A stretch of DNA of 44,025 bases from Anaerolineae bacterium (GCA_011174845.1 DUEW01000014.1:22058-66082), one strand, 5' to 3'; shown: positions 8,489 to 17,134, counted from the first letter of the stretch. Notes: a model not told the origin generated them from the sequence alone. Numbers and translations are program-made.

Positions 8489-10168
8489 ATGAAAGGCTTT
8501 TCCCTCAAGCGAACCGTCGCGGTCACCGTCACCCTTTTAGCTCTACTCATGGGCGCCTGTTCTCAGCCTATTTCTCTACCCGAAGTAACCCCCCCTGTCA
8601 TTGAGGCCACCCCGATACCAACACCCGAGGTTCAAACCATCGTCGTGGCGCTGGTTGAAGCGCCTACCTCTTTGGACCCTGGTGACTACCGCGAACGTCA
8701 ATCTGAAACTGTAATCCGGAATATGTTCGACGGCTTGGTAACACGGGATATCCGCAGTGGTGTCTATCTCGAGTTAGCGGAAGTGTTAACTTTTCTGGAT
8801 CAGCAGACATTGGAGATTAGACTTCGAAAGGGAGTACTATTTCATGATGGCGTAGAAATGACCGCGGATGATGTGGTATTTACCTTCGAACGCATCATCC
8901 ATGAAGATGCTATTGAGTATCCGGAACCTCACACTTCCTTACGAAAGGGACTCATCACACCCTTAGAATCGATCGAGAAGATCGATGACTATACCGTGGT
9001 GATGCATTTCAGCAATCCCTGGCCACCGGTTATGCAAATGCTTGTTCACCAACAAATTGTGCCCAAGCATTATATGGAGCAGGTCGGAACCCAAGGGTTC
9101 ATTGAGCATCCCATAGGGACTGGACCGTTTAAATTTGTGTCTGCTACTCAGGATTTAAAAGAGATCGTCATGGAGCGTTTTGATGATTACTACGGAGGCG
9201 CACCAGGTTTGCCCCCAGTTGGACCTGCGTGTATTGAGCGAGTTATCTTTCGAGTGATCCCAGATGCCATGACCCGAGCTGCGGCGTTGAAGGCCGGCGA
9301 GGTTGACATCATCCAGGAAGTACCTCTCGACTTGATTGAGGTCTTAACTGAAGACCCAAATATTTCAATACGAACGGCACCTGGCACTCGGCCGGTATGG
9401 CTGGATTTGAATGTCAATCAGTCCCCCTTTTCTAATGTGCGAGTCCGGCAGGCGCTTAATTATGCGGTGGACAAAGAAGAGATCATTAGGGAGGTATTCT
9501 TCGGTCGGGCTGTTGCCTTACCTGGACCGCTCTCACCCTATAATAACTTTGTCAATAAAGACTTGGAGCCGTACCCCTATGATCCTGAGAGGGCCTTGTC
9601 CCTTTTGACCCAAGCCGGTTGGATAGATATGAACGGTGATGGCTTTCCAGATAGAGAAGGCGAGCCATTCGAACTTACCATCGATACATTGGAAAGGTGG
9701 CGTCCGCTCGCCGAGAATATCGCTACCCAGCTGCAGAGGATTGGTATCCGGGTTACAGTCCGTTATTGGGAACGCTCAGTCATCCTCCCTTATTTATTAG
9801 CCGGAGAGCGAATGGCATTCCTTGAAGGCTGGGGGGATTCTGCCTTTGATCCAGTTGGGCACTTTGAGGCTAAATGGCACACGTATATCGAGGATCAGAG
9901 CTATGGCCGTGGGAATTATTCGGGTTATAGTAATGAAAGAGTTGATAGTCTCATTCGAATGGGCGAGATAACACCCTGGCAAGCAGAGAGGGAGAGAATC
10001 TACAACGAAGCCCAGATGATCCTTTATGTGGACGCGCCAGCGGTGTTTTTAATCCTCCCCGAGGAGATAGGAGCGGCAACGATCCGTATCATGAACTGGG
10101 AACTGGCTTCGGATGGACGCATCAACCTACACGATGTTTGTGTCATGCCTGAAACGGTGGAGGAATAA
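8489..10168 (+). CDS. Family-5 solute-binding lipoprotein in a two-component operon
   Basis: This is a peptide/nickel-type extracytoplasmic binding protein (SBP_bac_5) of 559 residues. The start at 8489 is chosen because TTAGGAG precedes it and a lipoprotein signal follows directly: KGFSLKRT, a hydrophobic stretch, then LMGAC with the lipidated Cys24. Family signatures are [38 protein letters not shown] and [15 protein letters not shown]. Such proteins normally feed an ABC importer, but no permease genes adjoin it. It begins 52 bp after the sensor kinase and ends 58 bp before the response regulator. A sensing role, presenting a ligand to the kinase's Cache domain, is a reasonable inference; supplying a distant importer is the alternative. 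Confidence 0.93.
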   Translation: MKGFSLKRTVAVTVTLLALLMGACSQPISLPEVTPPVIEATPIPTPEVQTIVVALVEAPTSLDPGDYRERQSETVIRNMFDGLVTRDIRSGVYLELAEVLTFLDQQTLEIRLRKGVLFHDGVEMTADDVVFTFERIIHEDAIEYPEPHTSLRKGLITPLESIEKIDDYTVVMHFSNPWPPVMQMLVHQQIVPKHYMEQVGTQGFIEHPIGTGPFKFVSATQDLKEIVMERFDDYYGGAPGLPPVGPACIERVIFRVIPDAMTRAAALKAGEVDIIQEVPLDLIEVLTEDPNISIRTAPGTRPVWLDLNVNQSPFSNVRVRQALNYAVDKEEIIREVFFGRAVALPGPLSPYNNFVNKDLEPYPYDPERALSLLTQAGWIDMNGDGFPDREGEPFELTIDTLERWRPLAENIATQLQRIGIRVTVRYWERSVILPYLLAGERMAFLEGWGDSAFDPVGHFEAKWHTYIEDQSYGRGNYSGYSNERVDSLIRMGEITPWQAERERIYNEAQMILYVDAPAVFLILPEEIGAATIRIMNWELASDGRINLHDVCVMPETVEE

Positions 10169-10226
10169 GCGAAGATTCTACCCATTTCTACGTCCTTCAT
10201 GCGATAATTCTGATAAGGAAGAGCTA

Positions 10227-10868
10227 ATGACCGAAACGGAACCCATTCGAGTGATGATCGTTGACGAGCATGATATGGTCCGTCGAGGACTGGTAACATT
10301 TCTAAAAGTCAAGCCTGACTTAGAATCCGTCGCTGAAGCAAGAAATGGAGAGGAAGCCATCCAAATTTGTGAGGAAGTGATACCGGATGTCATTTTGATG
10401 GATCTTAAGATGCCTGTCATGGATGGTGTAACAGCAACCAGAATCATCAGAGAACGATGGCCTGAAGTAAAAGTTATCGCTTTAACGAGCTTCCAGGAGA
10501 AGGAATTGGTGCAGGAGGTGCTCCAAGCCGGCGCGATCAGCTACCTGTTGAAAAACGTTACGGTTGACGAACTCGCCGAGGCGATCAGGGCAGCCTACGC
10601 AGGAAAATCCACCTTAGCCCCAGAGGCGACCCAGGTGTTAATCCAGGCCACTCGACAGGATATATCACCGGGCCACGATCTAACCCCACGCGAGCGTGAG
10701 GTTCTTGTATGCATGGTTGAAGGGCTGAGCAACCCGGAGATTGCCGAGCGGCTGACTATCAGTCGCTCTACAGCCAGGGCGCATGTCAGCAACATCCTTT
10801 CAAAATTAGGCGTCTCCAACCGTGCAGAAGCCATTGCATTAGCACTGCGCCAAAAATTAGTCACCTGA
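10227..10868 (+). CDS. NarL/FixJ-family response regulator
   Basis: This is a DNA-binding response regulator of 213 residues. The ATG at 10227 follows AAGGAAGAG and opens directly onto the receiver domain, [14 protein letters not shown], with phospho-acceptor Asp59 in ILMDLKMP and the conserved lysine in YLLKN. The C-terminal LuxR-type helix-turn-helix reads [20 protein letters not shown] then [19 protein letters not shown]. It is the third gene of the kinase/binding-protein/regulator operon and should be the kinase's output. A strong terminator follows 40 bp downstream. Target promoters cannot be deduced, though the ABC-2 genes downstream are candidates. Confidence 0.95.
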   Translation: MTETEPIRVMIVDEHDMVRRGLVTFLKVKPDLESVAEARNGEEAIQICEEVIPDVILMDLKMPVMDGVTATRIIRERWPEVKVIALTSFQEKELVQEVLQAGAISYLLKNVTVDELAEAIRAAYAGKSTLAPEATQVLIQATRQDISPGHDLTPREREVLVCMVEGLSNPEIAERLTISRSTARAHVSNILSKLGVSNRAEAIALALRQKLVT

Positions 10869-10884
10869 TCACAATGAAGAAATA

Positions 10885-10940
10885 GGACACCTGTCCAATA
10901 GGAGAATCCCCCAGATGTCTGATGTATCTGGGGTTTTTTT
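10885..10940 (+). terminator. Composite element copy 1: palindrome plus rho-independent terminator
   Basis: A terminator hairpin with arms CCCCAGAT (10909-10916) and ATCTGGGG (10926-10933) is followed by seven T. About 12 bases upstream lies the palindrome GGACACCTGTCC (10885-10896). The same two-part arrangement, with matching bases even in the loop, recurs at 16926-16980. It closes the kinase/binding-protein/regulator operon. Confidence 0.85.
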
Positions 10941-10994
10941 GATTCATACTGATCCCAGAATGAGATGTAGAAATTAAAACAAAAGGTGGTGTGA

Positions 10995-11357
10995 ATGCGG
11001 ATTTTACTTGCGGATGGTCGATCAAAGGTGCGTTATGCGCTGCGTGTTTTGTTGGAGGGACAGCAAGGGTTGGAGGTGGTCGCAGAGGCAGTGAATGCGG
11101 AGGATTTAATCGTCAAGGTGAGAGAATCATGCCCTGACGTTGTGCTAATTGATTGGGATTTACCAGGTCTGAATAGGACGAGGACGTTGGAAAACTTACG
11201 TAAGGACCATCCAGGAATCCGAGTGATCGCGATGAGCGGGAGACCTGAAGCTGGTCAAGCAGCCCTGGATGCTGGTGTCGATAGTTTTATTCATAAGACA
11301 AGCCCACCAGATCTTTTACTTGCAGTTATAAACAAGTGGGAACAGGTTTCAAAGTGA
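10995..11357 (+). CDS. Stand-alone receiver-domain protein (CheY-like)
   Basis: This 120-residue protein consists of a receiver domain only, with no output domain. The probable phospho-acceptor is Asp53 in VVLIDWDLPG, the conserved switch serine/threonine position is VIAMSG, and the conserved lysine is in FIHKTS. The acidic pair near the N-terminus is incomplete: LLADGR has only Asp7, where most receivers have two acidic residues, so magnesium binding or phosphorylation may be altered. An AAGGTGG ribosome-binding site precedes the ATG. It starts 54 bp after the terminator of the preceding operon and 25 bp before a small membrane protein gene. It could be a phosphate sink or a partner-switching regulator. 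Confidence 0.85.
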   Translation: MRILLADGRSKVRYALRVLLEGQQGLEVVAEAVNAEDLIVKVRESCPDVVLIDWDLPGLNRTRTLENLRKDHPGIRVIAMSGRPEAGQAALDAGVDSFIHKTSPPDLLLAVINKWEQVSK

Positions 11358-11382
11358 CTGCATAGAAAGATAAGGAGACGAG

Positions 11383-11652
11383 ATGATGCAATTCCCTCCC
11401 GAGCAGGTAATAAAGCTTGCTGATGAATATATCAAAGACGCGTTGATCAAGGTTGAAGAAGCAAAATCTATCAAGGAAGCTGAAGCCTGTATGGAAAGAG
11501 GGGGATCGTTGCTGAAAATTGCCGTCGTTCTCAGTGCGCTGACGGCTTCCGTCGTTCTGATAAAGAGCTCGTCGATTGAGTATCATCTCGAGCAGCATGT
11601 TCTTGAGAGTGAGAATACATCCCCTTCGTTCGTCGAGGGACAAATTGCATAG
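11383..11652 (+). CDS. Small protein with one predicted membrane helix, unknown function
   Basis: The product is 89 residues and matches no family I recognise. Residues about 5-40 are charged and likely helical (VIKLADEYIKDALIKVEEAK, then KEAEACMERGG). A hydrophobic segment, LLKIAVVLSALTASVVLI, at about 43-60 could be a membrane helix, and the tail is polar. AAGGAGACGAG before the ATG is a good ribosome-binding site. It lies 25 bp after the receiver gene, so the two are probably co-transcribed. A role tied to the receiver protein is possible but not shown. Confidence 0.6.
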   Translation: MMQFPPEQVIKLADEYIKDALIKVEEAKSIKEAEACMERGGSLLKIAVVLSALTASVVLIKSSSIEYHLEQHVLESENTSPSFVEGQIA

Positions 11653-11776
11653 GAGAAGGCAGGAATCCTACTCTCGCAATGTGTAAAACCATCCTTGAAG
11701 ATCGTGTCTTTCCCTGTGATTCGCGACATGCTATGAAGACGTGAGAGCATGTTCATGTGGATCGATGGAGGAAAAA

Positions 11777-12079
11777 ATGTGGTTATTAACTTTGGGTCCA
11801 GGAAAAGCTCGTCAGGAGGAGTTTTTGCGGGAGGTTGAGAGATGGCGCCATTATAACGAGGCGAGGGCGTATCTTTCTCATCGGTGCGAGCCGAACCTAA
11901 ATGTGTTTCAGAATCTTCAGACCGTACCCGATTTGAAGCTGGGAAACGCAGTTGGTATGAACCTGGAAGCGTATAAGCAGTCAGTCTCTGCTCCCCCTCG
12001 GTTCGAAGAGGTGAGCGTAGGTTCAGATGAGAAAAACCCTCCTATGCAGGTATGCCGTCGTACACCTCCAAGATGGTGA
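11777..12079 (+). CDS. Small hypothetical protein
   Basis: This is a 100-residue ORF of unknown function. The ATG at 11777 is preferred over an upstream in-frame start at 11741 because GGAGG lies five bases before it. The N-terminal half is charged and likely helical (KARQEEFLREVERWRHYNEA); the C-terminal half is low in structure and ends in basic, Pro-rich residues (VCRRTPPRW). No family was recognised. It may be a genuine small gene of the receiver cluster, but the composition of the C-terminal half leaves room for a spurious ORF. Confidence 0.4.
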   Translation: MWLLTLGPGKARQEEFLREVERWRHYNEARAYLSHRCEPNLNVFQNLQTVPDLKLGNAVGMNLEAYKQSVSAPPRFEEVSVGSDEKNPPMQVCRRTPPRW

Positions 12080-12702
12080 CCGATAAGTACTGACTGGGAG
12101 GAATCACGAGGCGCTGATTTGATGGAAGTATCGGAAGGAACTTTATTAAGGGCATGGTTTGAGAAATGTTTGGTTGATATCCCAGTGGTAGCCCCCTTTG
12201 AGCGGGAGGGCTCCTCCTCTTTATGGAGACGAGGGGGCGTTTACAACAACGCCCCCTCCTCCACAAAACTGCTCAGATCTCATGGATCGATAAAAATGTG
12301 CTCAAGAAACATTCACCAAGTACCCAGGATCTTGGACTGGTTGCCCATGTGTGCCTCGGTCGATGACAATGTCAGTTTTAACGATTATCTCTGGAAAGTC
12401 ACCTCCCTATCGTCAGCGATTTGGTAGGAAATTAGGATCAGATCGAGCAATGATAGGATTGTGTTTTCAACAGCCTGATGGGAAATTTGCAGCTCTTGCT
12501 TCATCTTCTGAAAGATTCCATGACTGTTTTATTAGAGTTAATCGGTTTGACGAAAGAGGAAATGGTAATCCAAGGTTCTTCGATTAGTCGACTTGCGTTA
12601 TAGATGAAAGTTGTTTCGTCCGATACAAAACGCGAAATTATTAACAGCGGTGGCCATCAACGGGTTGCATCCACCGCTTGATGGGAAAGAAAGGATAACG
12701 AG
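12080..12702. other. 623-bp region without a convincing gene
   Basis: Several short ORFs occur on both strands, but none has a ribosome-binding site plus a plausible protein. The most striking feature is the 11-bp hairpin at 12231-12258. The promoter of the ABC-2 operon starting at 12703 should lie here; no clear -35/-10 pair was identified. Confidence 0.4.
12231..12258. repeat. Perfect 11-bp inverted repeat (hairpin)
   Basis: Arms GAGGGGGCGTT (12231-12241) and AACGCCCCCTC (12248-12258) enclose a six-base loop. No T run follows on either strand, so it is not a standard terminator. It could be a transcript-end stem, an operator or a repeat element. Confidence 0.6.
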
Positions 12703-13599
12703 ATGAATCCAATTGAGGTGTCCCACATCGTGAAATCGTTCGGCGCCACGCAAGCTGTAGCCGACGTGTCTTTTGCTGTCCAGCGCGGCGAAATTTTCGG
12801 ATTGCTCGGCCCCAACGGAGCCGGTAAGACCACAACCATTCGGCTCATCTTGGACATCTTCAAGCCTGAAAGGGGTACCGTGTCTATTTTGGGTGGATCC
12901 ATGACTGAGGCGAAAAAAGACCGCATCGGATACATGCCAGAGGATCGTGGTCTTTATCAGGACATTGCCCTTGAGCGTTGCCTGATGTACCTGGCCACGC
13001 TGAAAGGCTTATCTAAGGTCGAAGCACATAAACGTTTAGAGGATTACTTAGAGCGCTTCGATCTGTCCGCTCACCGGAAGAAAAAGGTTAAGGAACTCAG
13101 CAAGGGTATGCAACAAAAGGCGCAGATCATCAACACCGTCCTTCACCATCCAGAGTTGATCATCATTGATGAGCCGTTCACCGCCCTTGATCCGATTAAC
13201 ACTCAATTAGTGAAAGATCTGATGCAGGAGCTGCGCAATCAGGGAACAACCATCATCATGTCAACACATCAGATGCACCAGGTCGAAGAGCTGTGCGATC
13301 GTATTGTGCTAATCGATGAGGGGAGGGATGTGCTTTACGGAAATTTGGAGGAAATCCGCCGTCAATATTCTGGCAATGCTGTATTGGTGCGCGTCGTTGG
13401 CACACTTCCATCCTTGGCAGGGGTTGAGACCATCAGCTATCACAATGGCACAACAAAATTAATGTTGATGAAGGATACCAGCCCCCAAGATGTGTTGAAT
13501 ACTTTAGTGGCCGAAAACGTGATCCTTGAGAAGTTTGAAATTGCGATCCCATCCGTGAGCGAGATTTTCATCCGCGTGGTGGAAGAAGGAGACAGGTGA
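12703..13599 (+). CDS. ABC-2 type exporter, ATP-binding subunit (NatA-like)
   Basis: This 298-residue ABC ATPase energises the two permeases encoded next. It has Walker A GPNGAGKTT at residues 36-44, a Q-loop region near IGYMPEDRGLYQD, the signature LSKGMQQK (in place of the usual LSGGQ), Walker B LIIIDEPFTALDP and the H-loop STHQMHQVEELCD. A C-terminal extension of about 80 residues resembles DUF4162, common in NatA-type ATPases. GGATAACGAG precedes the ATG. Its stop codon overlaps the start of the first permease. NatA-type systems export sodium, lipids, drugs or peptides; the substrate here is not evident. Confidence 0.93.
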   Translation: MNPIEVSHIVKSFGATQAVADVSFAVQRGEIFGLLGPNGAGKTTTIRLILDIFKPERGTVSILGGSMTEAKKDRIGYMPEDRGLYQDIALERCLMYLATLKGLSKVEAHKRLEDYLERFDLSAHRKKKVKELSKGMQQKAQIINTVLHHPELIIIDEPFTALDPINTQLVKDLMQELRNQGTTIIMSTHQMHQVEELCDRIVLIDEGRDVLYGNLEEIRRQYSGNAVLVRVVGTLPSLAGVETISYHNGTTKLMLMKDTSPQDVLNTLVAENVILEKFEIAIPSVSEIFIRVVEEGDR

Positions 13600-14831
13600 T
13601 GTCCAAGCTCTGGCTTGTCGCTCTGGATGACTTCCAACGAAATGTCTTCAAGAAAAGTTTCATCCTCGCGCTTTTAAGCGTTCCGCTATTTATTGGCTTT
13701 ACCGTCGGGCTGGGTGCCATCATGAGTTCATTGAAGAAGAACAACGCGCCAGTCGGTTACATCGATCATGCCGGTCTACTGGCGGATCCCTTGCCCGCGC
13801 ATGTGAACCCTTCTGAGAAGCCGATTGAGTTCCTTCCCTTTCAGACGGAGGGGGAAGCGCGCCAGGCGTTGGAGAGCAAAGATATTCAGGCTTATTATGT
13901 GCTGGCTCCCGATTATTATGAAACCAGCAAGATCGAATTGGTCTACCTCAAGGAACCAGGGACAAATGCCACCCGCCAATTCTACAATTTCATCCAGATC
14001 AATCTGCTGCGGGATCAGCCACCCGAAATTGCCAAGCGGGCTACGGCTGGAAGCAACGTGACCCTACGATCGCCAGATGGAAGCCTTGAATTTCCCACTG
14101 GTGGACCGACGATTGGTCAAATCATACCGATTATCCTCAGTGTTGCCTTTGTTTTCCTTCTCATGATGAGTTCAGGATCACTTATGAGCGGAGTGGTTGA
14201 GGAGAAGCAAAACCGTACCATGGAAGTGTTGATGACCTCCTTATCACCAACACAGCTTATCGGCGGTAAGGTGTTGAGCATCGTCGGCATGAGTCTTCTC
14301 CAATTAGTTACTTGGATCCTGGTTGGATTGCTAGCTGTAGCAATAGCTGGAAATGTCCTGGGTATCGAATGGTTTCAGAATCCAAGCATGGAGTGGGGGA
14401 CCGTCTTGATAGTGCTGGCAATCGCTGTCCCTTCCTTTGTGCTGTCGTCTGCCTTGATGTTCGCACTAGGCTCTACCGTAGCTGAAGCCCAGGAAGCCCA
14501 ATCGGTGGGAGCCCTCTTTTTCATGCTCCACATCATTCCTATCTATATGATTGTGGCACTGGTGGAGGCACCCAATGGCATCTTATCGGTAGTGTTAAGC
14601 CTTTTACCCTTCACGTCGCTGATAACCGTTGGTTTTCGCAGCATATTTTCGGTGGTCCCTCTTTGGCAGGTTGCCGGAAGTGTCGCGATCCAAACCCTTT
14701 GCGCTTTAGGAGCCCTATGGCTAGCCTCCCGCGCATTCAGATTGGGAATGCTTCGCTATGGTCAACGTTTACGCTTCAGTGAGATTCTTGGTAAGGCGAA
14801 GGCAGTGTCCACGAAAGTGAGTCTGTCATGA
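13599..14831 (+). CDS. ABC-2 type exporter permease (NatB-like), first
   Basis: This is a 410-residue membrane subunit. One helix near the N-terminus (SFILALLSVPLFIGFTVGLG) is followed by a large external domain of about 130 residues, then a block of five or six helices from about residue 170, the NatB/ABC-2 architecture. EEKQNRTMEVLMTSLSPTQL between helices is the conserved cytoplasmic coupling motif. The ATG at 13599 overlaps the ATPase stop as ATGA; a GTG three bases upstream is an alternative. Its 3' end overlaps the second permease by four bases. The two different permeases probably form a heterodimer. Confidence 0.92.
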   Translation: MSKLWLVALDDFQRNVFKKSFILALLSVPLFIGFTVGLGAIMSSLKKNNAPVGYIDHAGLLADPLPAHVNPSEKPIEFLPFQTEGEARQALESKDIQAYYVLAPDYYETSKIELVYLKEPGTNATRQFYNFIQINLLRDQPPEIAKRATAGSNVTLRSPDGSLEFPTGGPTIGQIIPIILSVAFVFLLMMSSGSLMSGVVEEKQNRTMEVLMTSLSPTQLIGGKVLSIVGMSLLQLVTWILVGLLAVAIAGNVLGIEWFQNPSMEWGTVLIVLAIAVPSFVLSSALMFALGSTVAEAQEAQSVGALFFMLHIIPIYMIVALVEAPNGILSVVLSLLPFTSLITVGFRSIFSVVPLWQVAGSVAIQTLCALGALWLASRAFRLGMLRYGQRLRFSEILGKAKAVSTKVSLS

Positions 14832-16111
14832 GTAAAACCCTCCACGTCCTTCGTTACGAACTGATCACAACTCTCAGCCGCAGGTCGTTCCTGCTGGTGT
14901 CTTTCGGTATCCCGCTGCTAATAATCTTGATTTTCTTCGTCATCTCGATCATGAAAAGTGACACATCTAGCACGATCGATGTTTCGTCAAACACAACACA
15001 AACGATCGAACTAGAGATTGAAGGCTACGTTGATCAAGCCGGGTTAATTCGTGTTATTCCGGAACAGATCCCCTCCGACCATCTGTTGCCCTACCTCGAT
15101 GAGGAGCACGCGTATCGGGCGTTAGAAACAGGTGAGATCGCTGCCTTTTACATCATCCCAGAAAATTACGTGGAAACGGGAGAGTTTATTTATGTTCACC
15201 CGACCTTAACCCCATCCTCGTCAGATGGTCAGGACTGGGTGATGCGTCGGACGTTGTTGGTTAACCTGCTAGATGGTGACGCCATGTTAGCGGACAAGCT
15301 TTGGAATCCGATGGACTTAAAGGTAACCAATCTGGCCCCAATGCCGCAGTATGACCGATACGCGGAGGAGGATTGCTCAACGCCTGGACCGGCTTGTGAG
15401 TCCAACGCATTGGTGCAATATATACCGTTCATCATGGCGGTGCTCTTCTATATGTTCATCACGATGGGATCCAGCCTTCTGATCAGGAATGTAAGCAGCG
15501 AGAAGGAAAACATGGTGATGGAGATCTTGATGCTCTCGGTCCATCCACGTCAAATGCTGACCGGCAAACTCGTGGGTCTTGGGATAGCCAGTTTGCTTCC
15601 AACCATCGCTTATTTGGGCGCAGGATACATCGTACTTCGTTTAGGTGGAGGCGTGCTCAACCTGCCAAGCGAACTCACCATTCCGCCCTCGCTTTTGGTA
15701 TGGGGGATAGTGTTTTTTGTCCTTGGCTATGCTGTATATGCGAGCCTGATGGCCGGCGCAGGAGCACTTCTACCCAACATGAAGGAGATCACACAGGCCA
15801 CCTGGGTGGTCATGATCCCGTTGTTTGTCGGTTATATGGTTGCACTGATGGCGTCTGGTGAGGCTCCTCATGGCGCTCTGCCAACTGCATTGAGCCTTTT
15901 CCCGCTGACCGCGCCGATTGTGATGATCATGCGTTTGACCATCGGTGGTGTGCCTCTATGGCAAATTTTGCTGGCAGTGGGATTGATGATGCTCACAGCT
16001 GTTTTCGTGGTACGGGCTGTCGCGAGGATGTTCCGTGCCCAGGTGCTGCTCTCAGGTCAACCATTCAGCGCCAGGCGATATACCAGGGCACTACTGTTCG
16101 GTCGAATGTAG
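14828..16111 (+). CDS. ABC-2 type exporter permease (NatB-like), second
   Basis: This is a 427-residue membrane subunit with the same layout as its neighbour: an N-terminal helix (SFLLVSFGIPLLIILIFFVI), an external domain to about residue 190 containing DCSTPGPACESN, and a C-terminal helix bundle with the coupling motif SSEKENMVMEILMLSVHPRQ. The start overlaps the previous stop as ATGA, a sign of translational coupling. The two cysteines in the external loop could form a disulfide. It is followed 53 bp downstream by the zinc-ribbon repeat protein, probably in the same transcript. Confidence 0.92.
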   Translation: MSKTLHVLRYELITTLSRRSFLLVSFGIPLLIILIFFVISIMKSDTSSTIDVSSNTTQTIELEIEGYVDQAGLIRVIPEQIPSDHLLPYLDEEHAYRALETGEIAAFYIIPENYVETGEFIYVHPTLTPSSSDGQDWVMRRTLLVNLLDGDAMLADKLWNPMDLKVTNLAPMPQYDRYAEEDCSTPGPACESNALVQYIPFIMAVLFYMFITMGSSLLIRNVSSEKENMVMEILMLSVHPRQMLTGKLVGLGIASLLPTIAYLGAGYIVLRLGGGVLNLPSELTIPPSLLVWGIVFFVLGYAVYASLMAGAGALLPNMKEITQATWVVMIPLFVGYMVALMASGEAPHGALPTALSLFPLTAPIVMIMRLTIGGVPLWQILLAVGLMMLTAVFVVRAVARMFRAQVLLSGQPFSARRYTRALLFGRM

Positions 16112-16164
16112 ATGGGGATCGGTTAATTCAACTTACCCGAAGACTTTGAATAAGGAGAACGAAA

Positions 16165-16782
16165 ATGTATTGCCCGAACTGTCGATGTGAATTCGAGGGA
16201 TGGGTTGGTAGGTGTCCCAATTGTAAGACGCCGTTAATAGATGAATCGCCTCACGTTCAAGAGGACGTAAGCAAACCGATTTCCTACGAGACGATGGTTG
16301 ATCTGGTGAGAGAAAATGGTGGGCAATGGAGTATTGATCTATCAACTACGGATGTTGGTACGCAGAAAAAATGGGGATTTCCGTATTATGGCTATCGATT
16401 TGCGTGGGTGAAACGAATGCAAGGGACCATTGATGAAATCTCAGTTGATTTGTCGACCACGGAAGTTGGCACGGAAAAGAGATGGACATTCCCGTATTTT
16501 GGATATGGATACGCTTGGGAGAAGAGAATGGAGGGGAATATTGGTGGAAATATGATTTCTTTAGCAGCCACAAATGTTCGGAGAGAAAGAAAATGGCGTT
16601 TCCCTTATTCAGGCTATGGATATGCATGGACGCAAGAGCTGTCCGGTGAATGTGGTGCCGAATTAAGGGCAACGCTGATAGCCACGGATGTCAGCAGAAA
16701 ACAGGGATGGCGTTTCCCCTATTTTGGTTATGGATCTGCCTGGACGCAGAAGGGGATTCTCACATTGACAGCAAATGAATAA
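16165..16782 (+). CDS. Zinc-ribbon protein with four FPYxGY repeats, unknown function
   Basis: This 205-residue protein matches no family I can name. It begins with a zinc-ribbon pair, CPNC at residues 3-6 and CPNC at 17-20. After a linker come four tandem repeats of about 37 residues, with FPY at residues 72, 109, 146 and 184. The consensus is T-[DEN]-V-x4-[KR]-W-x-FPY-x-GY-[GR]-x-AW, with short beta-prone segments between (SIDLSTTDVG, SVDLSTTEVG, ISLAATNV). The repeats suggest a beta-propeller-like or beta-solenoid fold rich in exposed aromatics. AAGGAG precedes the ATG at good spacing. Its position directly after two ABC-2 permeases suggests a cytoplasmic partner or regulator of that exporter. 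Confidence 0.85.
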   Translation: MYCPNCRCEFEGWVGRCPNCKTPLIDESPHVQEDVSKPISYETMVDLVRENGGQWSIDLSTTDVGTQKKWGFPYYGYRFAWVKRMQGTIDEISVDLSTTEVGTEKRWTFPYFGYGYAWEKRMEGNIGGNMISLAATNVRRERKWRFPYSGYGYAWTQELSGECGAELRATLIATDVSRKQGWRFPYFGYGSAWTQKGILTLTANE

Positions 16783-17134
16783 TTCTGGATCCTTTCACCA
16801 TTCTCCTATATTGACTGATTTTTACCTCCTCCAGCTAAAGAGAATCCTGGACAAGGAATAATCCTCAGCGAACATTTTTCCATAATGCCGCTCGTCCTAA
16901 CGTCTACGATTAAAATATTAAATAAAATTGGACACTTGACCAATTCGAAAACCCCCCAGATGTCGGATGAAACTGGGGGGTGAATGTTTTATCTTATTTC
17001 TAGGCTGGAAATCCGTTTGTGGCGATAAGGACCGTAAATCTAAATCCAAGGAATGGGGATTATGATATTTATTTTGTTGCACCGACGACCTAGCGATTTT
17101 TCTGAACGATGTTCTTACGATAGATAAGGGAAGC
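16783..17134. other. 352-bp intergenic region holding composite element copy 2
   Basis: The region separates the first exporter operon from the second. Apart from the palindrome/hairpin pair at 16926-16980 it is AT-rich and without a recognisable gene. The promoter for the downstream ATPase gene probably lies between 16981 and 17120; none is assigned. Confidence 0.5.
16926..16980 (+). terminator. Composite element copy 2: palindrome plus C-rich hairpin
   Basis: Palindrome arms AATTGG (16926-16931) and CCAATT (16940-16945) are followed six bases later by a hairpin with arms CCCCCCAG (16952-16959) and CTGGGGGG (16973-16980). Both the palindrome core (GGACAC.TG.CC) and the hairpin loop (ATGTC.GATG) match copy 1 at 10885-10940. 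Only a weak T-rich tail follows, so termination is less certain than for copy 1. Confidence 0.65.

Noticed and set aside
12119-12587. Two overlapping ORFs of about 80-100 codons before the exporter operon
   Set aside because: No ribosome-binding sites, no family resemblance, and one runs through the GC-rich hairpin.
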